A stretch of DNA of 35,394 bases from JAIFWC01 sp035688135. Lineage in GTDB: Bacteria; Patescibacteriota; Saccharimonadia; Saccharimonadales; UBA10212. The stretch is taken from contig DASSNG010000048.1 in assembly GCA_035688135.1 (NCBI GenBank), forward strand, positions 1-35,394, read 5' to 3'. This document shows positions 12,941-20,583 of this stretch, one piece after another (position 1 is the stretch's first letter; each line of letters starts with the position of its first letter). The position numbers and the translations under genes were made by a program. The notes below the pieces were generated by a model, which was not told where the DNA came from, made no database searches, and was given only the letters and a program-made list of their open reading frames with translations.

Positions 12941-13912
12941 TTAGTGGATGGCGATGTAGTCGAAAGTGTACGTCGTGCTGGCGGATGGAGCGGAAGCGGT
13001 GCAAACGCTGAAGCTGCTGGCGGTACGGCTGACATAGTAATCCAGCCCGGCCGCAGAGCTGTTGGATGGGCTGATAACTACGTGCGGAGTACTGGAAAAG
13101 GCGTGGACGAACTGAACCGTTATGAAGCACCCGGCCGGCGGGCTGCCCCCGGTGCTGATATTGACCGTGCCGGCGGTATCGGAGCCGCTGACTGATGCCT
13201 GGCCGCCGCTCCCCACCGCGGTGCCCAGTGACCGGCCGGGAGTTCCGCCGCTGGCGTTGATGTGCTGGTTGATATTCAGATCCCCTCTTAGCTGCAGGGT
13301 CGTGACTCCCAGCTGCGAGACGCTCAGATTGCCAAAACTGGCCGAACCGTTCACTGTCAGATTCTTCTGGACCGTCAATTGGCCTCCCAGGGTCGTGTCG
13401 CCGGCCACGTTAAGGCCGCCGCTAATGCCTATCTGGCCGAATGTCCCGTTGCCGCCGACGGTTATGGAAGGGATGGATATGCCGCTGCCCACCTTAAGAG
13501 AACCCGCTACGTCCAAATTGGACCTAAGGAGCACCTCGCCCTCAAATATGGAGTTACTCTGGACATCTAATGTCTGTTTGGCGTCGCCTACCAGGGTCGT
13601 ATTCCCCTTTAAAGAGGCCAGCTGCTGGTCGGTCAGCGAACCGGCCTTGGTGACCTGGGTGGTAGATTTGGAAGATTTAAGGCTTACGAAAACCACCGCC
13701 GCACCAGCTATTACCACCAGCACGAAGACCATCAGCCACATATTCCGGATAAATGGCAGATTGTGCCAGCCGCCCGGCTTGGGGGGCGGAGCGTCTGAAG
13801 GCGCCGGGGCGCTGCCACCGGCCGGCGTTTCCAGGCTGTCGCTTTCGGTTGGAGCCGCCGGCTGCACAGGGGTCTGCGCGCCGTCAGCGGGCTTGTTTTC
13901 GTCACTGGGCAT
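12941..13912 (-). CDS. Membrane-anchored surface protein with beta-helix-like repeats (about 323 aa)
   Basis: The frame is open from an ATG at 13939, but I prefer ATG 13912 (MPSDENKPADG), which has a CATAAG box 9 nt upstream like other leaderless genes here. Order of parts: a disordered Pro/Ala-rich cytoplasmic tail, one membrane helix (WLMVFVLVVIAGAAVVFVSL), then an extracellular region with degenerate repeats of the type LxVxGSLxVGxG (LDVAGSLKVGSGIS, LNVAGDTTLGGQ, LTVNGSASFGNL), and a C-terminal domain with two cysteines ending TYTFDYIAIH. The repeats suggest a parallel beta-helix, as in bactofilin-like or tail-fibre-like proteins. Surface adhesion or scaffolding is plausible; function unknown. 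Confidence 0.82.
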   Translation of the reverse strand: MPSDENKPADGAQTPVQPAAPTESDSLETPAGGSAPAPSDAPPPKPGGWHNLPFIRNMWLMVFVLVVIAGAAVVFVSLKSSKSTTQVTKAGSLTDQQLASLKGNTTLVGDAKQTLDVQSNSIFEGEVLLRSNLDVAGSLKVGSGISIPSITVGGNGTFGQIGISGGLNVAGDTTLGGQLTVQKNLTVNGSASFGNLSVSQLGVTTLQLRGDLNINQHINASGGTPGRSLGTAVGSGGQASVSGSDTAGTVNISTGGSPPAGCFITVQFVHAFSSTPHVVISPSNSSAAGLDYYVSRTASSFSVCTASAPSASTTYTFDYIAIH

Positions 13913-13944
13913 TTTTGTAAGCTTATGTTTAACTAGCATGTATT

Positions 13945-14631
13945 ATGAGCAGTGCTTACGTTTACCGCAAGCGGCTGCGGAGGGCCAGGCACGCCGAATT
14001 CCGCCGCCGGATGATATTTACCTTCCTGGCTCTGATCCCTTTCATCGCCGTGGGGACCTATATATATTTAGGTCTTCGCCAGCCCGACCAGACGAAACCG
14101 GTGACCTCGGCCGTTGAGAACAGCGTCATAACCGGCAACAAAACCACCTTCACTAATGATTATTTCCAGTTCGAAGACACGGACACCTGGATCGTAGATA
14201 AGAAAAACAGCACTCCTACCAAGTTTGTCTACCATAAGTTCCGCAAGAACGTCATGGAAGCTGAGATGATGGTCTATATAAACCAGGTGCCCATACCTTT
14301 ATACCTGGCTACGCCTAGAGTTCTGCCGGTAAGAATCGTCAATGATAACAGCCTGAAAGCCACCGATGTCTCTGACCCATGCGGCAATACCTATGCTAAA
14401 AACGAGCTTCACAAGGTTAAGGAGCTGGAAATCAACCACGCCACGATGCTGTGCGATCCGGACTCACCGCAGTATTACATTGTGCTATCGGAAATCAACG
14501 GCGATTACCAGCTTAAGCTCAGGCGCTCCAGCGGCCAGCCGATACAGTTCGTCATAACCTATAAAGACCTGGGGCTCGACCCGCAGCCGGATTCCATCCT
14601 GAATATAGCCAACTCTTTCAAAACCAGGTAA
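13945..14631 (+). CDS. Hypothetical single-pass membrane protein (228 aa)
   Basis: A strongly basic N-terminus (YRKRLRRARHAEFRRR) is followed by one membrane helix (about residues 23-44, MIFTFLALIPFIAVGTYIYL) and an extracellular domain with two cysteines (DPCGNTY and ATMLCDPD) that could form a disulfide. The domain contains FTNDYFQFEDTDTW and ends PDSILNIANSFKTR, a pattern like small PsbP/Mog1-type lipoprotein domains, but I cannot assign it. It is divergent from the gene at 13912 with a very short shared promoter region, and it opens a run of surface protein genes. Confidence 0.75.
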   Translation: MSSAYVYRKRLRRARHAEFRRRMIFTFLALIPFIAVGTYIYLGLRQPDQTKPVTSAVENSVITGNKTTFTNDYFQFEDTDTWIVDKKNSTPTKFVYHKFRKNVMEAEMMVYINQVPIPLYLATPRVLPVRIVNDNSLKATDVSDPCGNTYAKNELHKVKELEINHATMLCDPDSPQYYIVLSEINGDYQLKLRRSSGQPIQFVITYKDLGLDPQPDSILNIANSFKTR

Positions 14632-14649
14632 TTACCTTAGGTGCTTTGG

Positions 14650-14655
14650 TATACT
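14650..14655 (+). promoter_or_regulatory. Extended -10 box of the gene at 14664
   Basis: TTTGG-TATACT places the hexamer 8 nt before the ATG with no Shine-Dalgarno. The same TTTTGGTATACT core recurs before 19580. Confidence 0.5.
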
Positions 14656-14663
14656 CATCCTAG

Positions 14664-15407
14664 ATGAAACGCTTATGGTCGCTGGGAATGATACCTCTGG
14701 TGCTGGTAGTCTTTGGTGGTGTAGCCTTAGCCCAGTACAGCTCCAGTAAATATAAGACGAACGAGGTGTTCTTTGGAGCCGGCGGCGATAATAATCAGTC
14801 CTCTGCCAATTTTCGCGCTACCGCCAGCGCCGGCGCGCTAGGTGTCGGCCGCGGCAGCAGCGCTAACTACCAAGCTTATTCAGGTTTCCTGTCGCCAAAC
14901 GAGCCTTTCCTGGAATTGGGCGTCGATACGCCAATAGTGGATCTGGGGGTAATTGATACATCCCACACCAACACCGGGACGGCCTCGTTTTATGTAAGGG
15001 CCTATATAAACACCGGCTATACGGTCCAGACGGTCAGCCAGCCACCCTCTTATACTAGCGGCAGCCAAACTCACACCCTGGCGGCCAAAACCACCCTGGG
15101 TGCACCCTCGGTCGGTACCGAGGAGTTCGGGATAAACCTGACGCATAATACAGCCCCGGTATCTTTCGGGTCGGACCCGTCGCCGCAGCCGGACGGCACT
15201 TTTGCGACCGGAGTGGCTGCCGCCGGCTATAACACCGCCAATCAATTCCAGTACAATGTCGGGGACACCATTGCGGGGACTCCGGCCGGCAGCAGCGGCT
15301 GGGGGCTTACAGACTACACCATCTCTTATATCGCCGGCGCCGGAGTGCTGACGCCGGCCGGTGATTACGTGATGTACCACGACCTGGTAGTGGTCGCCAC
15401 GTATTAA
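14664..15407 (+). CDS. Secreted surface protein (247 aa)
   Basis: A signal peptide (residues 1-23, cleavage after GVALA) is followed by an exported Ser/Thr/Gly-rich, beta-rich domain with no membrane helix. YSSSKYKTNEVFFGAGG and SANFRATASAGALGVG near the N-terminus are typical of secreted repeat-like proteins. The C-terminal half has SGWGLTDYTISYIAGAGV and ends GDYVMYHDLVVVATY, the same kind of aromatic-terminated strand seen in the next secreted proteins. WGL recalls the Gram-positive WxL domain, and a DUF916-like partner lies at 19580; the link is tentative. Function unknown. Confidence 0.78.
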   Translation: MKRLWSLGMIPLVLVVFGGVALAQYSSSKYKTNEVFFGAGGDNNQSSANFRATASAGALGVGRGSSANYQAYSGFLSPNEPFLELGVDTPIVDLGVIDTSHTNTGTASFYVRAYINTGYTVQTVSQPPSYTSGSQTHTLAAKTTLGAPSVGTEEFGINLTHNTAPVSFGSDPSPQPDGTFATGVAAAGYNTANQFQYNVGDTIAGTPAGSSGWGLTDYTISYIAGAGVLTPAGDYVMYHDLVVVATY

Positions 15408-15412
15408 CGGAC

Positions 15413-15498
15413 TGTGGATAACTTTTTAAAAATACTGTTTACACAATAATGGTTATGGTATAGATTTGAAGTAAGTAATCACTAAAACAAAAAACAAA
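15413..15498 (+). promoter_or_regulatory. Promoter region of the gene at 15499, with a DnaA-box-like site
   Basis: TGTGGATAA (15413-15421) is the complement of the consensus DnaA box TTATCCACA. It is followed by an AT-rich stretch, TTTACA (15438-15443) and an extended -10 TGG-TATAGA (15459-15464). The spacer is only 15 nt. The expected leader is about 28 nt, A-rich and without a Shine-Dalgarno. A single DnaA box is not evidence for an origin. Confidence 0.4.
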
Positions 15499-16893
15499 AT
15501 GAAAATGAAAAGTGCGCGGTTTTCAAAACACGTTTATAAAATCCCACTGCTGATGGCCTGTCTTCTGTTAGTAGGAGCCAGCTTGGCGCCTTTATTGGTC
15601 AGCCGCAAAGCCGAAGCTTATAACCAGATAACCTCTCGTTCTCTAACCACGTCGTCCGGGGTGCCGGGAAAAACGGGGGTGACATATAAATTTACCTTTA
15701 CCCCGGCGTCCACGGGTACGGTACAGGGAATCAAACTAATAGCCTGTAAAAGCGCCGTGGAAACCTACCCAGGCAATACCGGTACCTGCGTGGCTCCAGA
15801 CGGTTTCAGCCTCGCCGGCGGCGGATTTGCCAATGTCACCTACGGCAGCCAGAACAACTGGCAAGGGGCCACCGCTTTCGCGGTTGACACCACCGGGGCT
15901 AACGATTGCACGCCTTCCGCGGCGAACCACAACATCATCTGCGCCAACCGTACTGACGCCACAGCCCAAACCCTGACATCGCGCGATATATCGTTCACTA
16001 CCATAAAAAACCCCACCACGGCTAACACGGCCTTCTACATCGGTATCTATACCTACACTGACAACGCCTACACAGCTCCGGAAGAAGATTTCGGCGCCAC
16101 GGCATCCGCCGTCGTACAGACGCTGACCACTAATGCGGCCGTAGCTGAAGTCCTGAACTTCTGCGTTGGTTCTACGACTGTTGACGACACGACGACTTCC
16201 ATAGCTACAGACTGCACATCGTTAAGCGGCACATCAATCAACTTGGGTACGCTGGACACATCCGTGATTACCCAGTCGCCGGTACCAGATAATGGGGGCG
16301 ATAACAAAAATGCCGTCGCCCTGGTCCGAAGCAATGCCGGTAACGGAGTAACGGTGGCCTACGACGCTATCCAGCAATCAGGCACCAACCACCAGGGAAC
16401 GCTGCGTATCAGCGGCCAGACCTGCAATACGACAGGCGACCCCGGCGTTGACGCTAACGGCAACACCAAGACCGACCCCTGTATAAACGCCGCCGGCACT
16501 GTCCAGACCGTGTTCACCGCTGGTAGCGAGATGTTCGGCATGACCGTGGGCGGTATAAATTCCGGCAGCACTACTTCTTACTCCTGCCAGTACGGTGATG
16601 TCACCGCCTCAATTGCCGCAGGCGACACCTGCAACATGAAACCGTTAGCCGGATATATCTGCGACGGCGGGGCAGGCACGGAGACTTACGATGAGCATCC
16701 TACCTTATGTCCCAACGGCTACGCCTGGGATGAATCCGGCGCCGCGGTCAACATCGCCTCAAGCTCCAGCAGCACCATCAAACAGGTGGACGATGAAGCC
16801 ATAATGATAAAGTACGCGGCGACGCCTCAGATCACTACGCCATTCGGCCCCTACCAGGCCCAGACCGACTTCATAGCCGTCCCCACTTATTAG
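15499..16893 (+). CDS. Secreted Cys-containing surface protein, paralogue A (464 aa)
   Basis: A signal peptide (to about residue 40, cleavage after RKAEA) precedes a Thr/Asn/Ala-rich exported region with no further membrane helix. Blocks shared with the gene at 17055 include QITSRSLTTSSGVPGKTGVTY, NHNIICANR, NPTTANTAFYIGIYTYTDN, LNFCVGSTTVD and INLGTLD. Multiple cysteines (after KLIAC, GTC, NDC, NIIC, NFC, TDC, QTC) are kept in both copies, suggesting disulfides. It ends FGPYQAQTDFIAVPTY. The pair looks like a tandem duplication. Plausible role: abundant cell-surface or S-layer-like protein, or host-contact protein; not recognised as a named family. Confidence 0.82.
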   Translation: MKMKSARFSKHVYKIPLLMACLLLVGASLAPLLVSRKAEAYNQITSRSLTTSSGVPGKTGVTYKFTFTPASTGTVQGIKLIACKSAVETYPGNTGTCVAPDGFSLAGGGFANVTYGSQNNWQGATAFAVDTTGANDCTPSAANHNIICANRTDATAQTLTSRDISFTTIKNPTTANTAFYIGIYTYTDNAYTAPEEDFGATASAVVQTLTTNAAVAEVLNFCVGSTTVDDTTTSIATDCTSLSGTSINLGTLDTSVITQSPVPDNGGDNKNAVALVRSNAGNGVTVAYDAIQQSGTNHQGTLRISGQTCNTTGDPGVDANGNTKTDPCINAAGTVQTVFTAGSEMFGMTVGGINSGSTTSYSCQYGDVTASIAAGDTCNMKPLAGYICDGGAGTETYDEHPTLCPNGYAWDESGAAVNIASSSSSTIKQVDDEAIMIKYAATPQITTPFGPYQAQTDFIAVPTY

Positions 16894-16981
16894 AGCTCCC
16901 AGAACATCCTAAAAAGCACAACGTCGTCCAGATAAACAGACGGTATTCTGTGGAAATCTTTTAGCTTGCGTCTTGTGAATT

Positions 16982-17020
16982 AATAACGCTCATGTTATAT
17001 CTTGTATGAGCGTTATTTTT
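16982..17020 (+). terminator. Intrinsic terminator between the tandem surface genes
   Basis: A perfect 12-bp stem, AATAACGCTCAT (16982-16993) with ATGAGCGTTATT (17006-17017), has a 12-nt loop and is followed by T residues. The two paralogues are therefore probably transcribed separately. Confidence 0.75.
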
Positions 17021-17054
17021 AACAATACAGAGAGAGTTTAAAAGGGAAAACAAA

Positions 17055-18422
17055 GTGGTCCGGTCTTTTTTTGTTATTAAAACACCTGTCAGCAGGCTGT
17101 TTTATCTGGGTATAGCGTTGCTTCTGTCAGCAAGCTTCCTGCCAGCAGTTCTTAGCGGCCGGGCTTTGGCTGCCGGGCAGATTACCAACCGCAGCCTTAC
17201 CTTGAATTCGGCGGTGCCTGGCAAGACCGGGGTTACTTACACTTTCAGCTTCCGCACCGCTACTACCGCTGACATAAAGGGCCTGAAATTCATAGCCTGC
17301 ACCACGGCCATAGGCAGCTATCCAGGCGGTACATGCACGGCTCCGGCTGGTATAAACTTTAATGTCGGGGCTTTCAATAACGCCGCCACGGCCGGTTTTA
17401 CTGACACTACTAATGCATTCACTTTCGACTCTACAGGGGCCAACGATTGCGTCCCGTCTGCTACCAACCACAACATAATTTGTCTGAACCGGGCTACCAC
17501 TTCCGGCAACGACACCAATACCGCTACTAATAAAACAATCCAGTTCACAGGAATTACAAACCCCACCACCGCGAACACCTCATTCTATGTAGGCATCATG
17601 ACCTACAGCGACAATGTCTACACGGCCGCTAATATAGTGGACGCCGGTACGACGGCAGCGGCTATCGTATCAACCCTGCAGGTTAACGCCCGGGTGGCGG
17701 AAACGCTGCAATTCTGCGTGGGCTCCACTACGGTGGACAGCGACAGCACCGGCACGGTGGCTACTGACTGTTCTACCGTCACTGATGCCCAGGTGAACCT
17801 TGGCACCTTGGACTCCAGCAAAATCAACGTAACACCGGTTACTACCAACTGCACGACCACCGACTGCGGTAAGAACGGCGTGGCTATGGTGCGCAGCAAT
17901 GCCATCAACGGTACCGTGGTGTACTACGACGCCGTGCAGCAGGCCGGCACCCATCACTTAGGCACCCTTCGCGTCAGTGGCTCTACTTGTGATAATTCGG
18001 CCGACAACGCCTCTACCAGCAACACCGACGCCTGTTTTAATGTAAGCACCACTAAAACTGCGCTGGACTCTGTGACGGAACGTTTTGGGATGACGGTGGC
18101 TGGAGTCAACTGCGGCAGCACCACCTCCTATACCTGCACCGGCACCTCAGACTCCAACCTGGTAAGGGACACTAACTATAACGGCGACGGCACCACAACC
18201 TATGCGTCCGCGGATATCGACCAGATAAACGGCCCTACCACGGAAGGTTTTGCGTGGGATGAATCCGGCACGGCCGTCCCGATTGCCAGCTCTGCCAGCA
18301 GCACCATCAAACAGGTGGATGACGAAGCTCTGATATTGAAGTTCGCGGCCCACCCGCTGATTACCACGCCATTCGGTACCTACCAGTCGCAAGCCGACTT
18401 CATAGCCGTCTCTACTTACTAG
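17055..18422 (+). CDS. Secreted Cys-containing surface protein, paralogue B (455 aa)
   Basis: A GTG start at 17055 gives a signal peptide (cleavage after GRALA, about residue 39). The mature protein parallels its upstream neighbour along its length: QITNRSLTLNSAVPGKTGVT, NHNIICLNR, NPTTANTSFYVGIMTYSDN, LQFCVGSTTVD, VNLGTLD, EGFAWDESGTAVPIAS, STIKQVDDEA and the end FGTYQSQADFIAVSTY. The start region is preceded by AAAGGG, a weak Shine-Dalgarno. It keeps the cysteine positions of paralogue A. The near-identical STIKQVDDEA block is also conserved at DNA level, consistent with recent duplication or gene conversion. Confidence 0.82.
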   Translation: MVRSFFVIKTPVSRLFYLGIALLLSASFLPAVLSGRALAAGQITNRSLTLNSAVPGKTGVTYTFSFRTATTADIKGLKFIACTTAIGSYPGGTCTAPAGINFNVGAFNNAATAGFTDTTNAFTFDSTGANDCVPSATNHNIICLNRATTSGNDTNTATNKTIQFTGITNPTTANTSFYVGIMTYSDNVYTAANIVDAGTTAAAIVSTLQVNARVAETLQFCVGSTTVDSDSTGTVATDCSTVTDAQVNLGTLDSSKINVTPVTTNCTTTDCGKNGVAMVRSNAINGTVVYYDAVQQAGTHHLGTLRVSGSTCDNSADNASTSNTDACFNVSTTKTALDSVTERFGMTVAGVNCGSTTSYTCTGTSDSNLVRDTNYNGDGTTTYASADIDQINGPTTEGFAWDESGTAVPIASSASSTIKQVDDEALILKFAAHPLITTPFGTYQSQADFIAVSTY

Positions 18423-18454
18423 CCGGCGCCTGTGCCAAACAGGGGAATGTAGGC

Positions 18455-18460
18455 TAAAAT
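18455..18460 (+). promoter_or_regulatory. -10 box of the gene at 18470
   Basis: TAAAAT lies 9 nt before the ATG (TATAAC at 18460-18465 is an overlapping alternative). No Shine-Dalgarno. Confidence 0.35.
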
Positions 18461-18469
18461 ATAACGGTA

Positions 18470-19516
18470 ATGCCTAAACGGTTAATACGGCTGTCATTCC
18501 TTACCCTGGCCGCTTTTTTTTGCGCCGCCAGCCTGCTGATAGGACATCCTGCATCTGCAATTACGGTCACCGACCGCTCCATCGTTCTCTCATCCAATCT
18601 GCCATCCGCCTCAGCGTCGCACGATTTTAAATTCACGATTCCATCAACCGCCGACATCGGCTCCATAAAATTCGAATACTGCTCTAACTCCCCCAGTTTT
18701 TATAAGACCTGCACGGTTCCCGCCGGTTTGGATGTATCGGCGGCGTCATTATTATCGCAATCCGGCAATCCCGGTTTTACGGTTAACTCCGCTCTGAGTA
18801 CGCCTAACCAGATAATCATCCACCGTACCGCTGCCCCCGGCCTGATGGTCCCCAGCGAGTATGTTTTCGGCGGTATAACCAATCCTTCCACTCCCGGCGA
18901 GAGCGTCTTTGTAAAGATTTCCACCCACACCGCCGAGGACGCTTCTGATGCCAATATCGATACCGGGGCGGTGGCTTTCGCCGTGCAAAGCATATTTAAC
19001 GTCAACGCCTACGTGCCGCCATTCCTGCAGATGTGCGTTGGAGTGACAGTGGCGCCCAATTGTTCTTCTATGAGCGGGGACAGCGTGGACCTGGGATTAC
19101 TTTTAAGTACTCGCCCGGGGAAAGGCCAGTCGCAGTTCGCTATTGCCACTAATGACCCGAACGGATACGTGGTTTACGCTATGGGCACCACTCTGACTTC
19201 TGGTAGTAATATAATCCCGGCTCTGCCTACCCCTACGACCAGCATCCCCGGAACCGGCCAGTTCGGGATAAACCTGCGGGCCAATCTTAACCCAGTAATC
19301 GGCCAGAACCCGGTGGGTATCGGTACGGGGGCCCCGGCTCCCGCTTATAACATCCCTAATCGTTTCACCTATATAGACGGTGACAGCATCACGACATCGA
19401 TTCTGCCCAGTGATTACAACCGGATGACGGTTTCTTACATGGCCAACGTACCCAAGACGCAGCCGCCGGGAATATACAGCACCACCATAACCTACGTTGC
19501 GACGGTCCAGTTTTAA
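18470..19516 (+). CDS. Secreted surface protein, distant paralogue C (348 aa)
   Basis: The signal peptide (to about residue 29, cleavage after HPASA) is followed by ITVTDRSIVLSSNLPSASAS, which corresponds to the QITxRSL opening of the two previous proteins. Later come IKFEYCSNSP, GGITNPSTPGESVFVKIST, FLQMCVGVTV and VDLGLL, again in the same order, so it is a more diverged family member with fewer cysteines. GQFGINLRAN resembles EEFGINLTHN of the protein at 14664. It ends GIYSTTITYVATVQF. Exported, no anchor visible; probably part of the same surface layer or appendage. Function unknown. Confidence 0.8.
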   Translation: MPKRLIRLSFLTLAAFFCAASLLIGHPASAITVTDRSIVLSSNLPSASASHDFKFTIPSTADIGSIKFEYCSNSPSFYKTCTVPAGLDVSAASLLSQSGNPGFTVNSALSTPNQIIIHRTAAPGLMVPSEYVFGGITNPSTPGESVFVKISTHTAEDASDANIDTGAVAFAVQSIFNVNAYVPPFLQMCVGVTVAPNCSSMSGDSVDLGLLLSTRPGKGQSQFAIATNDPNGYVVYAMGTTLTSGSNIIPALPTPTTSIPGTGQFGINLRANLNPVIGQNPVGIGTGAPAPAYNIPNRFTYIDGDSITTSILPSDYNRMTVSYMANVPKTQPPGIYSTTITYVATVQF

Positions 19517-19534
19517 ATAGATATGCCGTTTTGG

Positions 19535-19540
19535 TATACT
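19535..19540 (+). promoter_or_regulatory. Extended -10 box before the gene at 19580
   Basis: TTTTGG-TATACT, identical in core to the box at 14650. Unlike most others here it gives a leader of about 30 nt that holds a GGAGGA Shine-Dalgarno. Confidence 0.5.
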
Positions 19541-19579
19541 AGGCTTTAAGAAGCTCAAAAATGACAAACCGGAGGAAAG

Positions 19580-20560
19580 ATGCAGACTGTTAAAAGACTC
19601 GTGGCGGCACTCAGCTGCCTGGCTATTGTATTCGCTATCACACCCTTCGCTTCGGCGCAGACCGCCAACGGGACCCCAACCGGCAGCGGCCTTAGTATTT
19701 CGCCTACGATTTCCGAATTCACTATCAAGCCGGGCAACAAAGCCACGGTTAAGATTACGCTTAAGAATATTACCGTCGACAACGTTACGGCCCAAGGTTT
19801 CGTAAACGACTTCACGTCTGACGGCACTACCGGCAATCCAAAGATCCTGACGAACGAAAAACAGCCTTCCCAGAACAGCATCCGTAATTTCGTATATGGC
19901 CTTACCGATGTGAGCCTTCAGCGCGGCGAACAGAAAAACGTCACCGTGGGCCTACAGGTGCCTCAGGGCACCACGCCCGGGGCTTACTTTGGAATTATCC
20001 GCTATAAGGCGGTGCCCGCCGGCGGCGGCGCCCCTGCGCCGGGGCAGGTAGCCCTTACGGCCAGCGTAGGCACTATCGTGCTTGTAACGGTGCCGGGCAG
20101 CATCCATGAACAGGTCCAGCTGAAGAGCCTTAACATCTACCGCGGGGCCCGCGCCAGCCGCGTATTCATAAAGCCCCCAACCAGCATAGGCGTGGAAGTA
20201 GCCAACTTTGGCAACGGTTTCGTGAAGCCTTTCGGCAACGTGGAAGTCCACAATATGTTCAACAAGTCGGTAATCAGTTATCAGCTGAATAACCCCAAGC
20301 AGCCCGGCAACATCCTGCCGGGAAGCAGCCGTGAATTCACGCAGAATATAAAGGGCATCAACAGTATCGGCCGCTACACGGTTATTGCCAGCGTCAGTTA
20401 CGGCCAGGGCTCCCAGGTATTGAGCCTGCAGAAAAACATCTGGTATATCCCGCTGTGGTTCATCGTCGTATTCCTGGTCGTCGTCCTGGGTCTTCTGTAC
20501 CTGGCTTACAGGGCTTACCGCAGCTACAAATCAGATGCTAAGCATTCTCGCCGGCGATAA
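19580..20560 (+). CDS. DUF916-like exported protein with C-terminal membrane anchor (326 aa)
   Basis: A signal peptide (cleavage after FASA, about residue 26) precedes SGLSISPTISEFTIKPGNKA and TVKITLKNITVDNVTA, the Ig-like opening of DUF916 / WxL-interacting proteins. VTVGLQVPQGTTPGAYFGII is the second typical strand pair. A second Ig-like domain (about 185-275, GVEVANFGNGFVKPFGNVEV) resembles DUF3324. One membrane helix (about 291-313, PLWFIVVFLVVVLGLLYL) and a basic cytoplasmic tail (HSRRR) close the protein. In Gram-positives such proteins sit beside WxL surface proteins and bind peptidoglycan. Here it follows four secreted proteins, so a platform role for them is plausible. A strong GGAGGA Shine-Dalgarno precedes the ATG. 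Confidence 0.8.
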   Translation: MQTVKRLVAALSCLAIVFAITPFASAQTANGTPTGSGLSISPTISEFTIKPGNKATVKITLKNITVDNVTAQGFVNDFTSDGTTGNPKILTNEKQPSQNSIRNFVYGLTDVSLQRGEQKNVTVGLQVPQGTTPGAYFGIIRYKAVPAGGGAPAPGQVALTASVGTIVLVTVPGSIHEQVQLKSLNIYRGARASRVFIKPPTSIGVEVANFGNGFVKPFGNVEVHNMFNKSVISYQLNNPKQPGNILPGSSREFTQNIKGINSIGRYTVIASVSYGQGSQVLSLQKNIWYIPLWFIVVFLVVVLGLLYLAYRAYRSYKSDAKHSRRR

Positions 20561-20583
20561 ACCTTCCAGGTAGGGTGGCACCG

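Noticed and set aside
13122..14117. 331-codon plus-strand ORF
   Set aside because: It is antisense to the minus-strand surface protein, which has a clear membrane helix and repeats; composition looks like a shadow frame and it also overlaps the gene at 13945.
15413..15421. DnaA box TGTGGATAA, possible origin of replication
   Set aside because: Only one perfect box, no cluster, no dnaA or dnaN gene nearby; a 9-mer is expected by chance in a window this size.
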